From the NCBI GenBank assembly GCA_973895155.1, contig OZ316896.1, forward strand, positions 18,786,001 to 18,850,000: a DNA stretch of 64,000 nt, given 5' to 3'. This DNA is from Marsupella aquatica (Eukaryota > Marchantiophyta). Made by a program: the position numbers and the translations under genes. Position 1 is the first letter of the stretch; each line of letters starts with the position of its first letter. This document shows positions 11,503 to 21,569 of this stretch, piece after piece. Under the pieces are notes generated by a model, which saw only the letters and a program-made list of their open reading frames with translations, searched no databases and was not told the origin of the DNA.

Positions 11503-14483
11503 TAATAATCTTTGTCATGGAGTCTGGAAATAATTTCACACTTGCTGTGGATACTGTCATATAAAATGACATATATATAATTGGAGTGTACCAATGTTGT
11601 GTCTACACACAGTCCAACCTCAATCATTGAACTGGTGGTCTGCACTCAAACATTGATACCAAAAACTCGTCCATGGGTTTCCAACCACACTGGTGGTGAG
11701 TGCACTTTGTATTGCATTGTGTATCAAGGGATGCGTAGGCTAACCAATGGCCTGGAGGTGATTATGGGCTTTTAATTATGAGCCCAAGGGGTTTACAACC
11801 ATGACCCTTGAATAGGCATAGGGTTAGCACGGGTAACTCGTGCACTCTTTTTTCACATACAATTTTGAGACTCTGCTAGGCTGGCTGGGGATATGTGACT
11901 TGGAACCCCTGGCCAGGCTTGCAAGGGGTTTTACAGCTGGGGACCTCCCCTAAACTACAAAGGAAAAATGAGAGGAGGTGGGGACCTCCGCCAAATTACA
12001 AAGGAAAAAACAGAGGAGCTTGTTGGCTTCTCAAAATGTGTTGGGAAGATCTAAAAGTTGACAGTAATGCTTACACTCTAGAGGTAGAGGCATTCTCACA
12101 AGGTTGAGGTTGTAGGGTTTAGTGTACGTATGATTGGCCAAATATCCAACCAGGAGCGACCTCTTTGTGTGGTCAGACTGGTCACCAGGTGGACCTAGGT
12201 GTAATAATAACAACTACAGTTATAAGGGGTGCATAATTACGAAAAAAACCAGGGGAATAATGTGAATTCCAAAATAAGTATGTTTTACCGGGTTTAGCAA
12301 AATTGTCATGAAATCACAGGAGGTAAGACAAGGAATTACACTCACCTGGGTGCATATCAAAGGCTCAATCACAAAAATCTGATCAAAGCAATGATGGAGA
12401 CTTTGTTCCATCTCCAACCTGTCACTCTCTCAAGGGGTCTACCATGGAAATCTGTGGGAAACACGGGTGAGTAAAAACAGGTATAATGAGTAATATTGCC
12501 ATAACTTCTAACAGAATAAGAGGTATACACCCATAGACTACAATATTCATTAATTCATACTCTTGATAAACTAAAACAGGTTACTAAAAGTTAAAATATA
12601 GAATATGATAAGGCTACTGTCTTCCCCCGAGTGCACATATCACCCTATGCTGTGGCCAAAAATGGAATTTTTTTGGTCCCAATAAGAGAAAGGTAGCTCA
12701 ACTTGAACACAATGCCATTCTAATGCAGCACTCTGTTTGAATGAGGAGGTGTATTTTAATAAGATGTTGTGTTTGAGCTTGAGGCTGCATTTAGAGTCCA
12801 GTCAAAGCATATGAGACGAGACATGCATGATTGGTACCGGTGTCATCTTGCTTGCATCTGCCTCAGTTGCAGTTTATTGCCGGTCAACCTGGCCAGTCTA
12901 GCATCCACAGATGAAGCATTTGATTCTACTGTAGCTTTTGCAAGCTTATCATGATTGTAGTTTATTTTGGACGGAGTCATGGAGTTGCGGAACTCGACTA
13001 CCTTAACGCTTAGCTCCGACGTCGTTGACTCCAACGCCGAGCTCCCCTATGGTCCAGGCCCGGAACAACCATCCAGGGAGAACTTAGCATGGGGAGATTG
13101 TGGGCAATGGCACTGGGGAAGGCAAGACGCTAAGCTGGTGACACACATTAAGGACTTAAACTAGCTGAGGGTTGGTCCGGTCAAGGGGAAAAGGCCGGGC
13201 TCAAGGTCGACTGTTCGGACCCCAGGACGGACTTTGAGTTCTGAGGGCTTGAGTGAGAGCTCCTCTTGGGCCCAAGGCAAATGGAGTTTATTCCATGGGC
13301 AACGGACGCTTGGGGCATGAGTTACGGCCCGATCCGGGTTTGGCCGATCGGGGGTCCTGAGCGACGATAGGATTTGAGGGCCTAGGCATGAGCATTGGGT
13401 CGGCCCCAATCACAATGGGCTAAGGCACTCCGCTTACAGACGCCTAACTAGAAAGTTATGGGCATTGTCAATTGATGACGCACCCAGACATGCGGGTTGG
13501 GGTCCAGGTGGGGGGCCAAAACTTGAGGACCAAAGTAGGTCCGGGGGTGGTAGATTTCCAGAAGCATATATGAGGGGAGTGGTGTCTCCCTGGGGGCTAA
13601 GGGTGAGCCAAAGTCGTGAGCCGGGGCAGTCACGACACTAAGTGAAAGCGCCAAACGGAAACGGCGATATCTTCCCAACGGGAAGTTTGTTGGAGAACTT
13701 CTTGGGTGTGTTGGAAAGTTCTTGAGGAGGGCTACATCCTCCTGAGCTCAGTTGGGTCTAGGGATTCTTGGGGTTTGCGGGGGCTAGCTCGCCCGTTTGC
13801 CAAATCTTGCCGAAACAGTAGCCAAACTGCGTTGAGTCTCCCAAGGGAGCTTGTGTTGGGGAGGCAAGGCCAAGTAGGCATGGAGGATGAATTTTAAGTG
13901 CACTTGGCCCCCCTAGGCTACCGGCGAGTGAGAACCGGGAGTTGGTTGCTAGAGTCGGGGCCGTTCTGGTCCCGACGTGTTAGGACAAACTTGGGACAAA
14001 CTTTAGGGCAAGCTACGCTATTTGGGCCATAGGCATGTCTTGGGGGCAGGGGGGTCAGTTGGTGATGGATAGGTACGAGGGGAGACCTCGGAGGAGACCC
14101 GGTCGGGCTGCACCCAAGGAAGGAGCTGTTATGGACGAACAATGAGTGTTGGTTTTGGTTCCGACTTATGGCATCGGGAGGACCTATTGTTGACCTACTT
14201 ACCAATGTTTGTTGAGCTTGAGTTAGGATGCTAGATTTGGGAGATCTAGATCCAGAGGGGTTACTTACCACAGTGCTTGGTTGCTTGTGCAAACAATGAG
14301 GACCGTTGAGCGACGGTTGTGCTAGAGAGCGAGTGCGGCTTCGTATGGGAGGGGTCACAGGTGGTGTTGAGGGCACCAAGTTGTTTGCTCGAGGAGTTCC
14401 GTGGAGGCGTCCGAGCACCAAGGGCACTTAGACGTGGGTGTTGGGACTTGGTGAGGGCGCTAGGTGGCTAGGTCCAGCACTTG

Positions 14484-14495
14484 TGGTATCATAGC
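14484..14495 (+). other. Retrotransposon primer-binding site (tRNA-iMet type)
   Basis: TGGTATCATAGC differs by one base from the TGGTATCAGAGC that many plant LTR retrotransposons use to bind initiator methionine tRNA. It follows GTCCAGCA, a plausible LTR 3' end, by a few bases. Confidence 0.6.
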
Positions 14496-14758
14496 GATTG
14501 CTGGCATAGACATCGGGCCGGAGTTGGGCTAAATCGGAATCCAAAAATCTTAACAGAATTTTGCGGGGACTTAGTGCTTCAACGTGCCCGGCGGGTCGAT
14601 TGCGGGCAGATTCAGTCGCTGATGACATGGTTAAGAACACTCGATCAAAGAGTGATAGGAAGGCTCTTCCCGCCAAGGGAAGGGTCCCAGTTCAGGATGA
14701 ATAGAAAGAGGACGGGTCTACTTCTCTAGACAAACGCTACAAACAAGAAGACGAGGAC

Positions 14759-15097
14759 ATGGCGGCCGGACTGTCGGCTAACACGGAAAACATGTTGAGT
14801 GCAAAGTGCCGTCAACTTAAAGGGAAGGAGGTTGCCGACCCTCCGAGAGACGAGTCAAGCGAGGACAACACCGACTCAGATGAGAGCAACAACAATTCAA
14901 AGACGGAATCGGAGGGAGAGGGTCAGGACCTCGAAGAAGAACTGATCCGAGCCTTGAGAGGGTTGGATGCGGAACCAGAGGATACTGTCAAGCCAAACAT
15001 CATAGTGGATAATTTGACCAAACCAAACCAGGGTGACGAGGGTGGTGCCACAGCCCCGAGAGGTCATGGTTGTCGTAGAGGGCATGCACAAGTTTGA
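14759..15097 (+). pseudogene. Gag-like fragment of the Ty3 element
   Basis: Open for 112 residues. It is rich in Glu, Asp, Ser and Asn (ESSEDNTDSDESNNNSKTES near residues 28-47) and then more mixed (LEEELIRALRGLDAEPED). No zinc knuckle is visible. Position after the primer-binding site suggests the linker part of gag, but no family motif proves it. The frame ends near the 39-bp tandem duplication, where a different frame takes over. Confidence 0.35.
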
Positions 15098-15140
15098 GTG
15101 TGTCATGGTTGTCGCAGAGGGCATGCACAAGTTTGAGTGT
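15063..15140 (+). repeat. 39-bp tandem duplication (13 codons)
   Basis: 15063-15101 and 15102-15140 differ at one base. The unit begins GTCATGGTTGTCG and ends AGTTTGAGTGT. In one frame it reads as VMVVxEGMHKFEC twice and then VPMIVH, so the duplication keeps a frame open through both copies. Confidence 0.85.
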
Positions 15141-16392
15141 GTCCCTATGATAGTGCATTCTTTGGCATTGCACTAAAAAGAACCCACCATTCAATAATAT
15201 CTAACTATGGGATACTTGGGATTTTAGTTCTCACTCATATTGTGGATATTATAAAATAATAACATGTGAAACATATAGAGGTGAATTAAAGAAATGCAGG
15301 TGAAACAAGGAAATGTTCTCATTTAGGCTAGGTTGTGCGTGCAATCATGTTGTCGTAGTGTATAGTAGTCTGAGCTGGGTGATTGTTGGGGCAAAATAAA
15401 TATAGTAGTCTCAGTTGGTGGGGTGGTTGTTTTTACAAAAATGTTGTCATTTTGGTTGATATTGCTATTAAAAAAATCAGGATGGAGAGGGCAAGGGCCC
15501 ACGAGGGCAGACCTGAGATGGGCTAAGGCGTACGAAGTGGCATGGGGTCCAGGCACGGGTGGGCCACGCTACATTGACGGAGAACAATTGGTTGAGTGTA
15601 GTGGTTGCTCTGAAATTCTTCCATTATCGAGCACCATTCCAAAATCTTCACTTCCATGAGAAATTGGAATGGTGAATTCCTCTCTACATCTCCAGATCAA
15701 GAATTCTATCACAGATTTTGAGAGCCTCGCTGGTAAATTACACTGGAATCGAATGCCGAGAGACAGTCATAGACATTAATTTGGATAAGTTCAAAGGGAG
15801 CGACTGCAGAACTGTCATCGATTGTTGACAACAGGAAATGAATGCAGGTCATGGACTGTTCGCAGATTGGTATGGAGCTGACTGGATCAAGCCACTCGAA
15901 CGAGTGCCAGTAAGCTTGCAAAGGGAGCAATCAGCAAAGTTCAATGAAAGCTTTTATCCACTGGCCTCTATTTTTCGGAACATCGTTGGGAGACGAGTCA
16001 CCTTCACGCATCTGCTCTAACGAAACATATATATTTTCCCCTCGAACTATGGCTTTATCATTTCGATCCCTCAACTGCGGCTTCTGCATTCTTTTATTTA
16101 ACCATTGAAGCCTCGCCGGAATACTAGTTCCGCTGAGGATGGTCTACAATTTCTTCTCAAAATCGTGGAAGACAATGTGCACGAGTGTCTGAAATATCTC
16201 TCACCCAAGTGTGGGAGATGAGATCCGACGACCATGCCAGGAAGAAGCACGGAATATGCTATGGTTCAAATGTGACTCGTCTTTCCTTTGCCAATGCTGT
16301 GATATCCGATTTCTTATTATAAAGGAGGGAGAAATCACGTCAAAACCATATCATAAAATCACCGTCCTCGATCCGTCCGACGTGACGTATAA

Positions 16393-16444
16393 GTAGCATG
16401 CAAGGGAAAACATTCCTGTCTGGTAGTTTTCCCTTGCATGCTAC
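16393..16444. repeat. Perfect 19-bp inverted repeat, 14-nt loop
   Basis: GTAGCATGCAAGGGAAAAC at 16393-16411 is followed by its exact reverse complement at 16426-16444. The arms contain GCATGC, the core of the plant RY element. It ends 347 bases before the FBPase ATG, so it may sit in that promoter. It could be a regulatory dyad, a small-RNA foldback or the scar of a transposon. Confidence 0.9.
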
Positions 16445-16751
16445 CTTGCACGCGCATGGAATGAGAATTTCCCACGATACCAAAGGAATTAACAAACAGT
16501 GTAGACAGCTTTACAGCCAGGGAATTAAAAATGTTACATCCGATCCCATGCTTGTCGCTTTGTTGTACAGTGCGGGAATTGGCATCGACGTTTAAAGTAA
16601 GATTTAGATGCGTAGGCATTGCTTTTCCCCGTTAAACTCTTCGATTGGTACCTCCGCCGTTCAACGGCACAAACGAGTGTGATCGATATGACACAGTCAC
16701 ATCAGTCTTGACAGAATTGAATTTGACTCACCTTGATTAAGAGTCTTGACG

Positions 16752-16778
16752 ATGGCCCACGCTGGTGGAGAATCATAA
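16752..16778 (+). other. Short upstream ORF before FBPase
   Basis: ATG at 16752 opens an eight-codon frame (MAHAGGES) that stops at 16778, thirteen bases before the FBPase ATG. If the transcript starts upstream of it, it could reduce or tune translation. Transcript start is unknown. Confidence 0.4.
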
Positions 16779-16791
16779 CGGAAGCTTTGCC

Positions 16792-18096
16792 ATGGCTGCC
16801 AGCACTGGAGTTGCCAGCTCCATCTTCACCGCGGCGTCGTCGCCCATTGCATCTCAATCGAAGGCCTCGCGCAGCAGAGAATCCTCTACACGAGCGCTGT
16901 GCAATGAGCTCTCTTCCTCCTCGTTCCACACCGCGTCACCGTCGCTGCAGCTGCAATTGAGCAACTTAGCCACGACCCATGTCGGTGAACGGTCATCACG
17001 AGGCAGAGGAGGGGCAGCAAGAGCAGCAATTGCGGTGACCACTACTCCAGCCAAGGTGCCGAGGAAGAAGAGCGCCTACGAGTTGGAGACTTTCACGCAC
17101 TGGTTACTGAGGGAAGAGCAAGAGGGAGTCATCGACAAGGAATTGACCATCGTGCTCTCCAGCATCGCCGTGGCTTGCAAGCAGATTGCCACTTTGGTGA
17201 AACGAGCGAGCATTTCCAATCTCACCGGCGCGCAGGGAGCCGTCAACGTGCAGGGCGAGGACCAGAAGAAGCTCGACGTCATCTCCAACGAGGTCTTCTC
17301 CAGCTGCCTGAGGTCGAGCGGGAGGACAGGCATCATTGCGTCCGAGGAGGAGGACTCGCCAGTGGCAGTCGAAGAGAGCTACTCAGGAAACTACGTCGTC
17401 TTGTTCGATCCCTTGGACGGCTCTTCCAACATCGACGCTGCAGTTTCGACTGGTTCGATTTTCGGCATCTATGAGCCGACCGAGGAGTGCCTTCTAGACC
17501 TCGACGACGAAGACAATCTCGGTAAAGCTGAACAGAACTGTATCATAAATGTGTGCCAGCCCGGAAGCAATCTTCTGGCGGCCGGGTATTGCATGTACTC
17601 GAGCTCGGTCATCTTGGTGCTATCGGTTGGAAATGGAGTTTACGGGTTCACCCTTGACCCTCTCGTTAGGGAGTTCGTCCTCACGCACAGGGACATCAAG
17701 ATCCCGAAGACAGGAAATATTTACTCATTCAATGAAGGGAACTACGAGCTCTGGGACGACAAGCTGAAGAAGTATGTGGATTCCCTGAAAGTCCCGGATG
17801 CAAACGGGAAGCCATACACGTTCCGGTACATAGGCAGCCTCGTGGGAGATTTTCACAGAACCATGCTTTATGGTGGAATTTATGGCTACCCGGCTGACAC
17901 AAGGAGTGTAGCTGGAAAGCTGAGGTTGCTGTATGAGTGTGCTCCCATTAGCTTTTTGGCGGAGCAGGCTGGTGGGAAGGGGTCTGATGGCAGTAACAGA
18001 ATTTTAGACATTCAGCCCCACGAAGTCCATCAACGAGTGCCGCTCTATGTTGGCAGTCAAGAGGAGGTGGAGAAGCTTGAGAGGTATTTGGCTTGA
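16792..18096 (+). CDS. CFBP1: Chloroplast fructose-1,6-bisphosphatase, redox-regulated
   Basis: Hydrolyses fructose-1,6-bisphosphate to fructose-6-phosphate in the Calvin cycle and on the way to starch. Open in one exon for 434 residues from the ATG at 16792; the frame extends to 16765, but the first codon there is GTG. Residues 1-80 are Ala/Ser/Arg-rich, as in a transit peptide. Metal-binding FDPLDGSSNIDA is at about 205-216. The light-regulation loop of plastid FBPase is present, with Cys at about 233 (EECLLD), 250 and 255 (EQNCIINVCQPG), matching the three thioredoxin-sensitive cysteines. The substrate motifs are LYGGIYGYP and GKLRLLYE. The C-terminus is HQRVPLYVGSQEEVEKLERY. Oddity: no intron, although most other multi-domain genes here are split. 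Confidence 0.96.
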   Translation: MAASTGVASSIFTAASSPIASQSKASRSRESSTRALCNELSSSSFHTASPSLQLQLSNLATTHVGERSSRGRGGAARAAIAVTTTPAKVPRKKSAYELETFTHWLLREEQEGVIDKELTIVLSSIAVACKQIATLVKRASISNLTGAQGAVNVQGEDQKKLDVISNEVFSSCLRSSGRTGIIASEEEDSPVAVEESYSGNYVVLFDPLDGSSNIDAAVSTGSIFGIYEPTEECLLDLDDEDNLGKAEQNCIINVCQPGSNLLAAGYCMYSSSVILVLSVGNGVYGFTLDPLVREFVLTHRDIKIPKTGNIYSFNEGNYELWDDKLKKYVDSLKVPDANGKPYTFRYIGSLVGDFHRTMLYGGIYGYPADTRSVAGKLRLLYECAPISFLAEQAGGKGSDGSNRILDIQPHEVHQRVPLYVGSQEEVEKLERYLA

Positions 18097-18649
18097 AATC
18101 AACTCAACTTACTGCCAAACTCACCTTGCAAACAAGTTCGAAACACCATTATCTCCTTGGATCGTTTCTCAATGCGTGCGAAATTACAGGGCTCAGCTCA
18201 GGCCTTCCATTCTCACGTAGTCGTACTAGTACAGCTTCACTGCTGCAAACCCCTGCAAGTTCTTGAGCAAGAGTGCTACATTATTTTGCGTTATATTAGA
18301 CATTCCTCGATATGGCTGCTTCATGTGAATCTATGTGTACCTCGATCTCACAAGTTTTCAGCCTCGATCTCACAAGTTTTCAGCTCAGACTGATAATATT
18401 CAGCGGATTTCGTCTCGACATTTGGGATGCTGTACTGTACATTGATCGAGCGCTTTCAATACCAACGCAGCTTCCCATTAACTACAGCCAAAGTCTAGAT
18501 CGATATTACAAGCTATGAGTAGTTCATATCTTAATTTGTGATCACAGAAAATTATAGTTCAACTTCTAGGAAACATTGATTTGATGTGAATATGGTGTAT
18601 AATGGGTACATTGCATTGCAGTGTGGAAGCCCAGTACACCTCAATTCTC

Positions 18650-18900
18650 GATTAAAAAATTTGTTTAAGTAAAATCATTGACACATTTTCATCGTAATTG
18701 CACACTTTCTCTTTGGTAATTGGGCCCTAAATGCCATGATATATTGTGTACTATGTCATTCCATACCGTGCTAAGATTAAAAAATTTGTTTAAGTAAATC
18801 ATTGACACGTTTTCATCCTCTTTTCGGTAATTGCACACTTTCTCTTTGGTAATTGGGCAGTAAAATATGATAATATTAGCGTACTTTGTCATTCCATATC
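18650..18900. repeat. Tandem repeat, two copies of about 125 bp
   Basis: The unit starts GATTAAAAAATTTGTTTAAG at 18650 and again at 18775. It continues with ATCATTGACAC-TTTTCATC and TTGCACACTTTCTCTTTGG and ends near TTTGTCATTCCATA. A third, much decayed copy may follow to about 19040 (GGTGTACTATGTCACTCAATA). Confidence 0.8.
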
Positions 18901-20030
18901 ATGCTAAATCAATACCTTGTTAAAATCCAATCATTCAGGATAAACTCGTTTCCATCCTTTCGTTATGAGTCCCCGGTACCTCACATTAAATGGTATGTGG
19001 TGTACTATGTCACTCAATACCATGATAAATTCAATTATTATGTGTAAATCATTGAGTGTTAAATACTTATCTGGCTGTGTGTTTTTGATGTGAAATTACT
19101 GGGACTACACTATAACGTGTGAATCAGACACAATGAGTGTAAATTCTCTCTGATTGATTGCGAAACAGAGGAACCCTTTCTTTCTGCATCGTTGGAAAAG
19201 TATCAGTAGGCCATTTGAACAATCGTCTTTCAACTTTGAGACGTGATGGATGGTCGTCATGGATTGAGGTCGTGACTGCTCTGACTTGACACTTTCACAA
19301 TGGACAGTTAGCCCTCTCAATGTTCAACATTTCACACTGTCTACCATAACTTGGTTCCCTGTCTTTGATGGCTAAAAGTTATTCTAACTTGCTTACAAAC
19401 TTTTTTCTCAATGACCAAAATTTGGGCTATCATACTTGGGTCTATCATACTTTGGGCTATTTATTTTAAGTTGCTTATAGATTGAGAACTAAAAGTACTT
19501 TTAACTAGCTTGCTGATAAATGTCTTGGGGTGATCACTATAATTTCCCCCACTCAAAAGTTTTCTCAATCTACACTTTGTCAGGATGTGATTGATATTTG
19601 ACCAAAACGGCCCACATATTTTTCCAGCCACAAGTACCTTTTTGGGAACCTCACATTTTTATTCTGGGCACCCAAAACCAATTTCCACTGCTATCGTTGT
19701 TGGCAAATCAATGGTAGCAGTGTGTTGCACACATTGTATTTGCCAGATTGTGCACACGTTGTTGACGTCTGGCTGCTAGAGTCTCACGTCCTAGTATCTG
19801 CACATAAAAATGAAGCAGCCACAAATGTAGAAGGAACAACACTCACTAGTATAACCGCACAACCAAGTTTATCATGGTAAATTTGTCAAACCTATGGGCA
19901 CATGTATGCTGAAAATTAGTTCAACCTGTGGGCAAATGTCACTTGGCACAGTTTTGATGTGCATTTACTAGAAAGGATTTCTCATTGGTGTGTCAAAGCC
20001 TGAGGACATAAAAAATGAAAAAGCAGAAGG

Positions 20031-20387
20031 TTACATAAAAAAGCCTGGGGGAATTGGCTGATGATCAGCTTCTTCTTTATCAGCAAAGTTTCCCCAAAAT
20101 CCTTCTCCTAATAAGTCATCCAGAGCTACCTTCATCCCCTGAGCACATTGTGACCCCTTGAATAGTGAGAAATAGGACGCTCTCTTTGTATAATAGTGTG
20201 TTAAATCAACACTTAGATAAGGCTTCCCAGCCTTCTTGGCTCCCGTACCCTGCCAATCCTTACTTCCAATGCATCCTGCCAAAGACTGGTATCGATTGTT
20301 AAAGCCTCGCCATGGATTTAGACATGTACAATAGCACTCTGTTGGTGATGTGATTTCACACTTGAACCCTATACACCTGCATGCCAA
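20031..20387 (-). CDS. Unrecognised Cys-rich reading frame, possible exon
   Basis: Not recognised. 118 residues: a Cys-rich start (CRCIGFKCEITSPTECYCTC), then an aromatic, Gly/Lys-rich middle (NPWRGFNNRYQSLAGCIGSK) and ALDDLLGEGFWGNF near the end. Composition looks more protein-like than other frames in this spacer. The ATG is followed by GCATGCAG and then GTGTATAGG, so the real exon may begin after that AG as a splice acceptor, with earlier exons further right. I found no partner exon, signal peptide or known motif. It may be a gene fragment or chance. Confidence 0.28.
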   Translation of the reverse strand: MACRCIGFKCEITSPTECYCTCLNPWRGFNNRYQSLAGCIGSKDWQGTGAKKAGKPYLSVDLTHYYTKRASYFSLFKGSQCAQGMKVALDDLLGEGFWGNFADKEEADHQPIPPGFFM

Positions 20388-21505
20388 AGAGGCATACGCA
20401 TGAACCTGACATTAAATGATTAGCACAACCTAGCTTGAGATGCTTCAAGAGTATCTATCCAGCTCATTCTCTGGAACGAGGACACTTGTTTGGTGTGCCT
20501 AAAGCTTGGGAGTGCTGGACACTAGGCTAATTGATTGGTCTACGACATTAATTTTTTGGGTTTGGTTTGTTACTAAACTTTTGCCTATGGTTCGGGAGTG
20601 TTGGACAGTAGGCTTTGATTAGTTACAGCATAAAAATAAATAAAAATTGATTCGGCACTTTGTCCAATCAATACTAATAATGTACCAAAAATAGGTCCTC
20701 CAAAAAGAATGTGTCCTTGCCGAGTGTTTCAATTCGTTAGATGGTCAAGCCAAAATCTTTTCTGACCTTGCTCTTTTCCAAATACCACTGTGAATATATT
20801 TTTCTTTCTTCTCATTGTGAATAGAAGATTACTCCTTCAGGAATTTTGATTTGTGGGATTGGCCCAAGGGAAAAATTACTAAAGACAATACTGCACTGAA
20901 AAGCTGGATGAGCGCTTGAGAAGGTCAAATGGCTTTCCCTCTCCTAATGCTTGTTTAGTTTGCTGCCTCTAAAGATTCATTGAATCCCATTCATATAAGC
21001 CTTGCTGGCTGTCTGGCGTTTGGTCGCTTTTTCCTTTGGCTCCTCGGGGTGGTTTCCTTGCTTCCACCGGTTTTGTCATGGTGAGCCTTGAAATTCATTT
21101 GGTGAACTGTCACGTTTAATTTCAGGTTTGGTTTCCCAAAGCTATAATAGTCCCAACTACTCCCAAAACCTAAGTGTCATAACATGGAAGTGTAAGAGGT
21201 TGCATAATCAAAAAACACAGTAACCAAATGAACCCAACTCCTTCGGTGAATGGGAATTGAGCCCCTAGCAAACAAAATACCAGATAAATATACTTAAAAC
21301 CTACTTGAGATTTTAGGTCCGTTGATTTAGGTCTAGCTGAGATTTCCTTTGGGCTTTCAAAGAAGGATAAAAACTTTTAGAGTTTGGTCCCCAAACTAAA
21401 GAGTATTGACTAAATATAAGACTTGTTAACCAACAACAGTATCTGGAAACAACAATTAGTGGATACTGGTATTGTCACTACACAGCGAGCTGAGGCGGAT
21501 CGGGG

Positions 21506-21569
21506 ATTCAGGGGTGTAATGTAAAGAGGCTCCGTGGATTCAGGGGTGTAATGTAAAGAGGCTCCGTGG
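21506..21569. repeat. Exact 32-bp tandem duplication
   Basis: ATTCAGGGGTGTAATGTAAA with the next twelve bases occurs at 21506-21537 and, unchanged, at 21538-21569. The lack of differences suggests a recent duplication. Confidence 0.9.

Larger units (their letters stand above)
12960..15180 (+). mobile_element. Ty3/gypsy remnant: LTR, primer-binding site, start of gag
   Basis: A GC-rich stretch (about 12960-14480) unlike its surroundings runs up to a tRNA-iMet type primer-binding site (14484-14495). This is followed by a short coding-like segment, which is the layout of a 5' LTR plus leader plus gag. A TATA-like CATATATGAGG is at about 13564. The left LTR edge is not certain and there is no 3' LTR or pol in the window, so the element is truncated after about 15180. 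Confidence 0.55.
10995..16791. other. Intergenic with transposon remnants
   Basis: No host gene is supported. The content is a short MITE-like element (11217-11502), a GC-rich Ty3/gypsy LTR and start of gag (about 12960-15180), and, before FBPase, a 19-bp-arm hairpin (16393-16444) and a short upstream ORF (16752-16778). 15.2-16.3 kb shows nothing I can name. Confidence 0.6.

Noticed and set aside
13918-14427. 169-residue minus-strand frame rich in Pro, Ser, Thr
   Set aside because: Lies in the GC-rich LTR-like region on the strand opposite to gag; low-complexity translation of LTR sequence.
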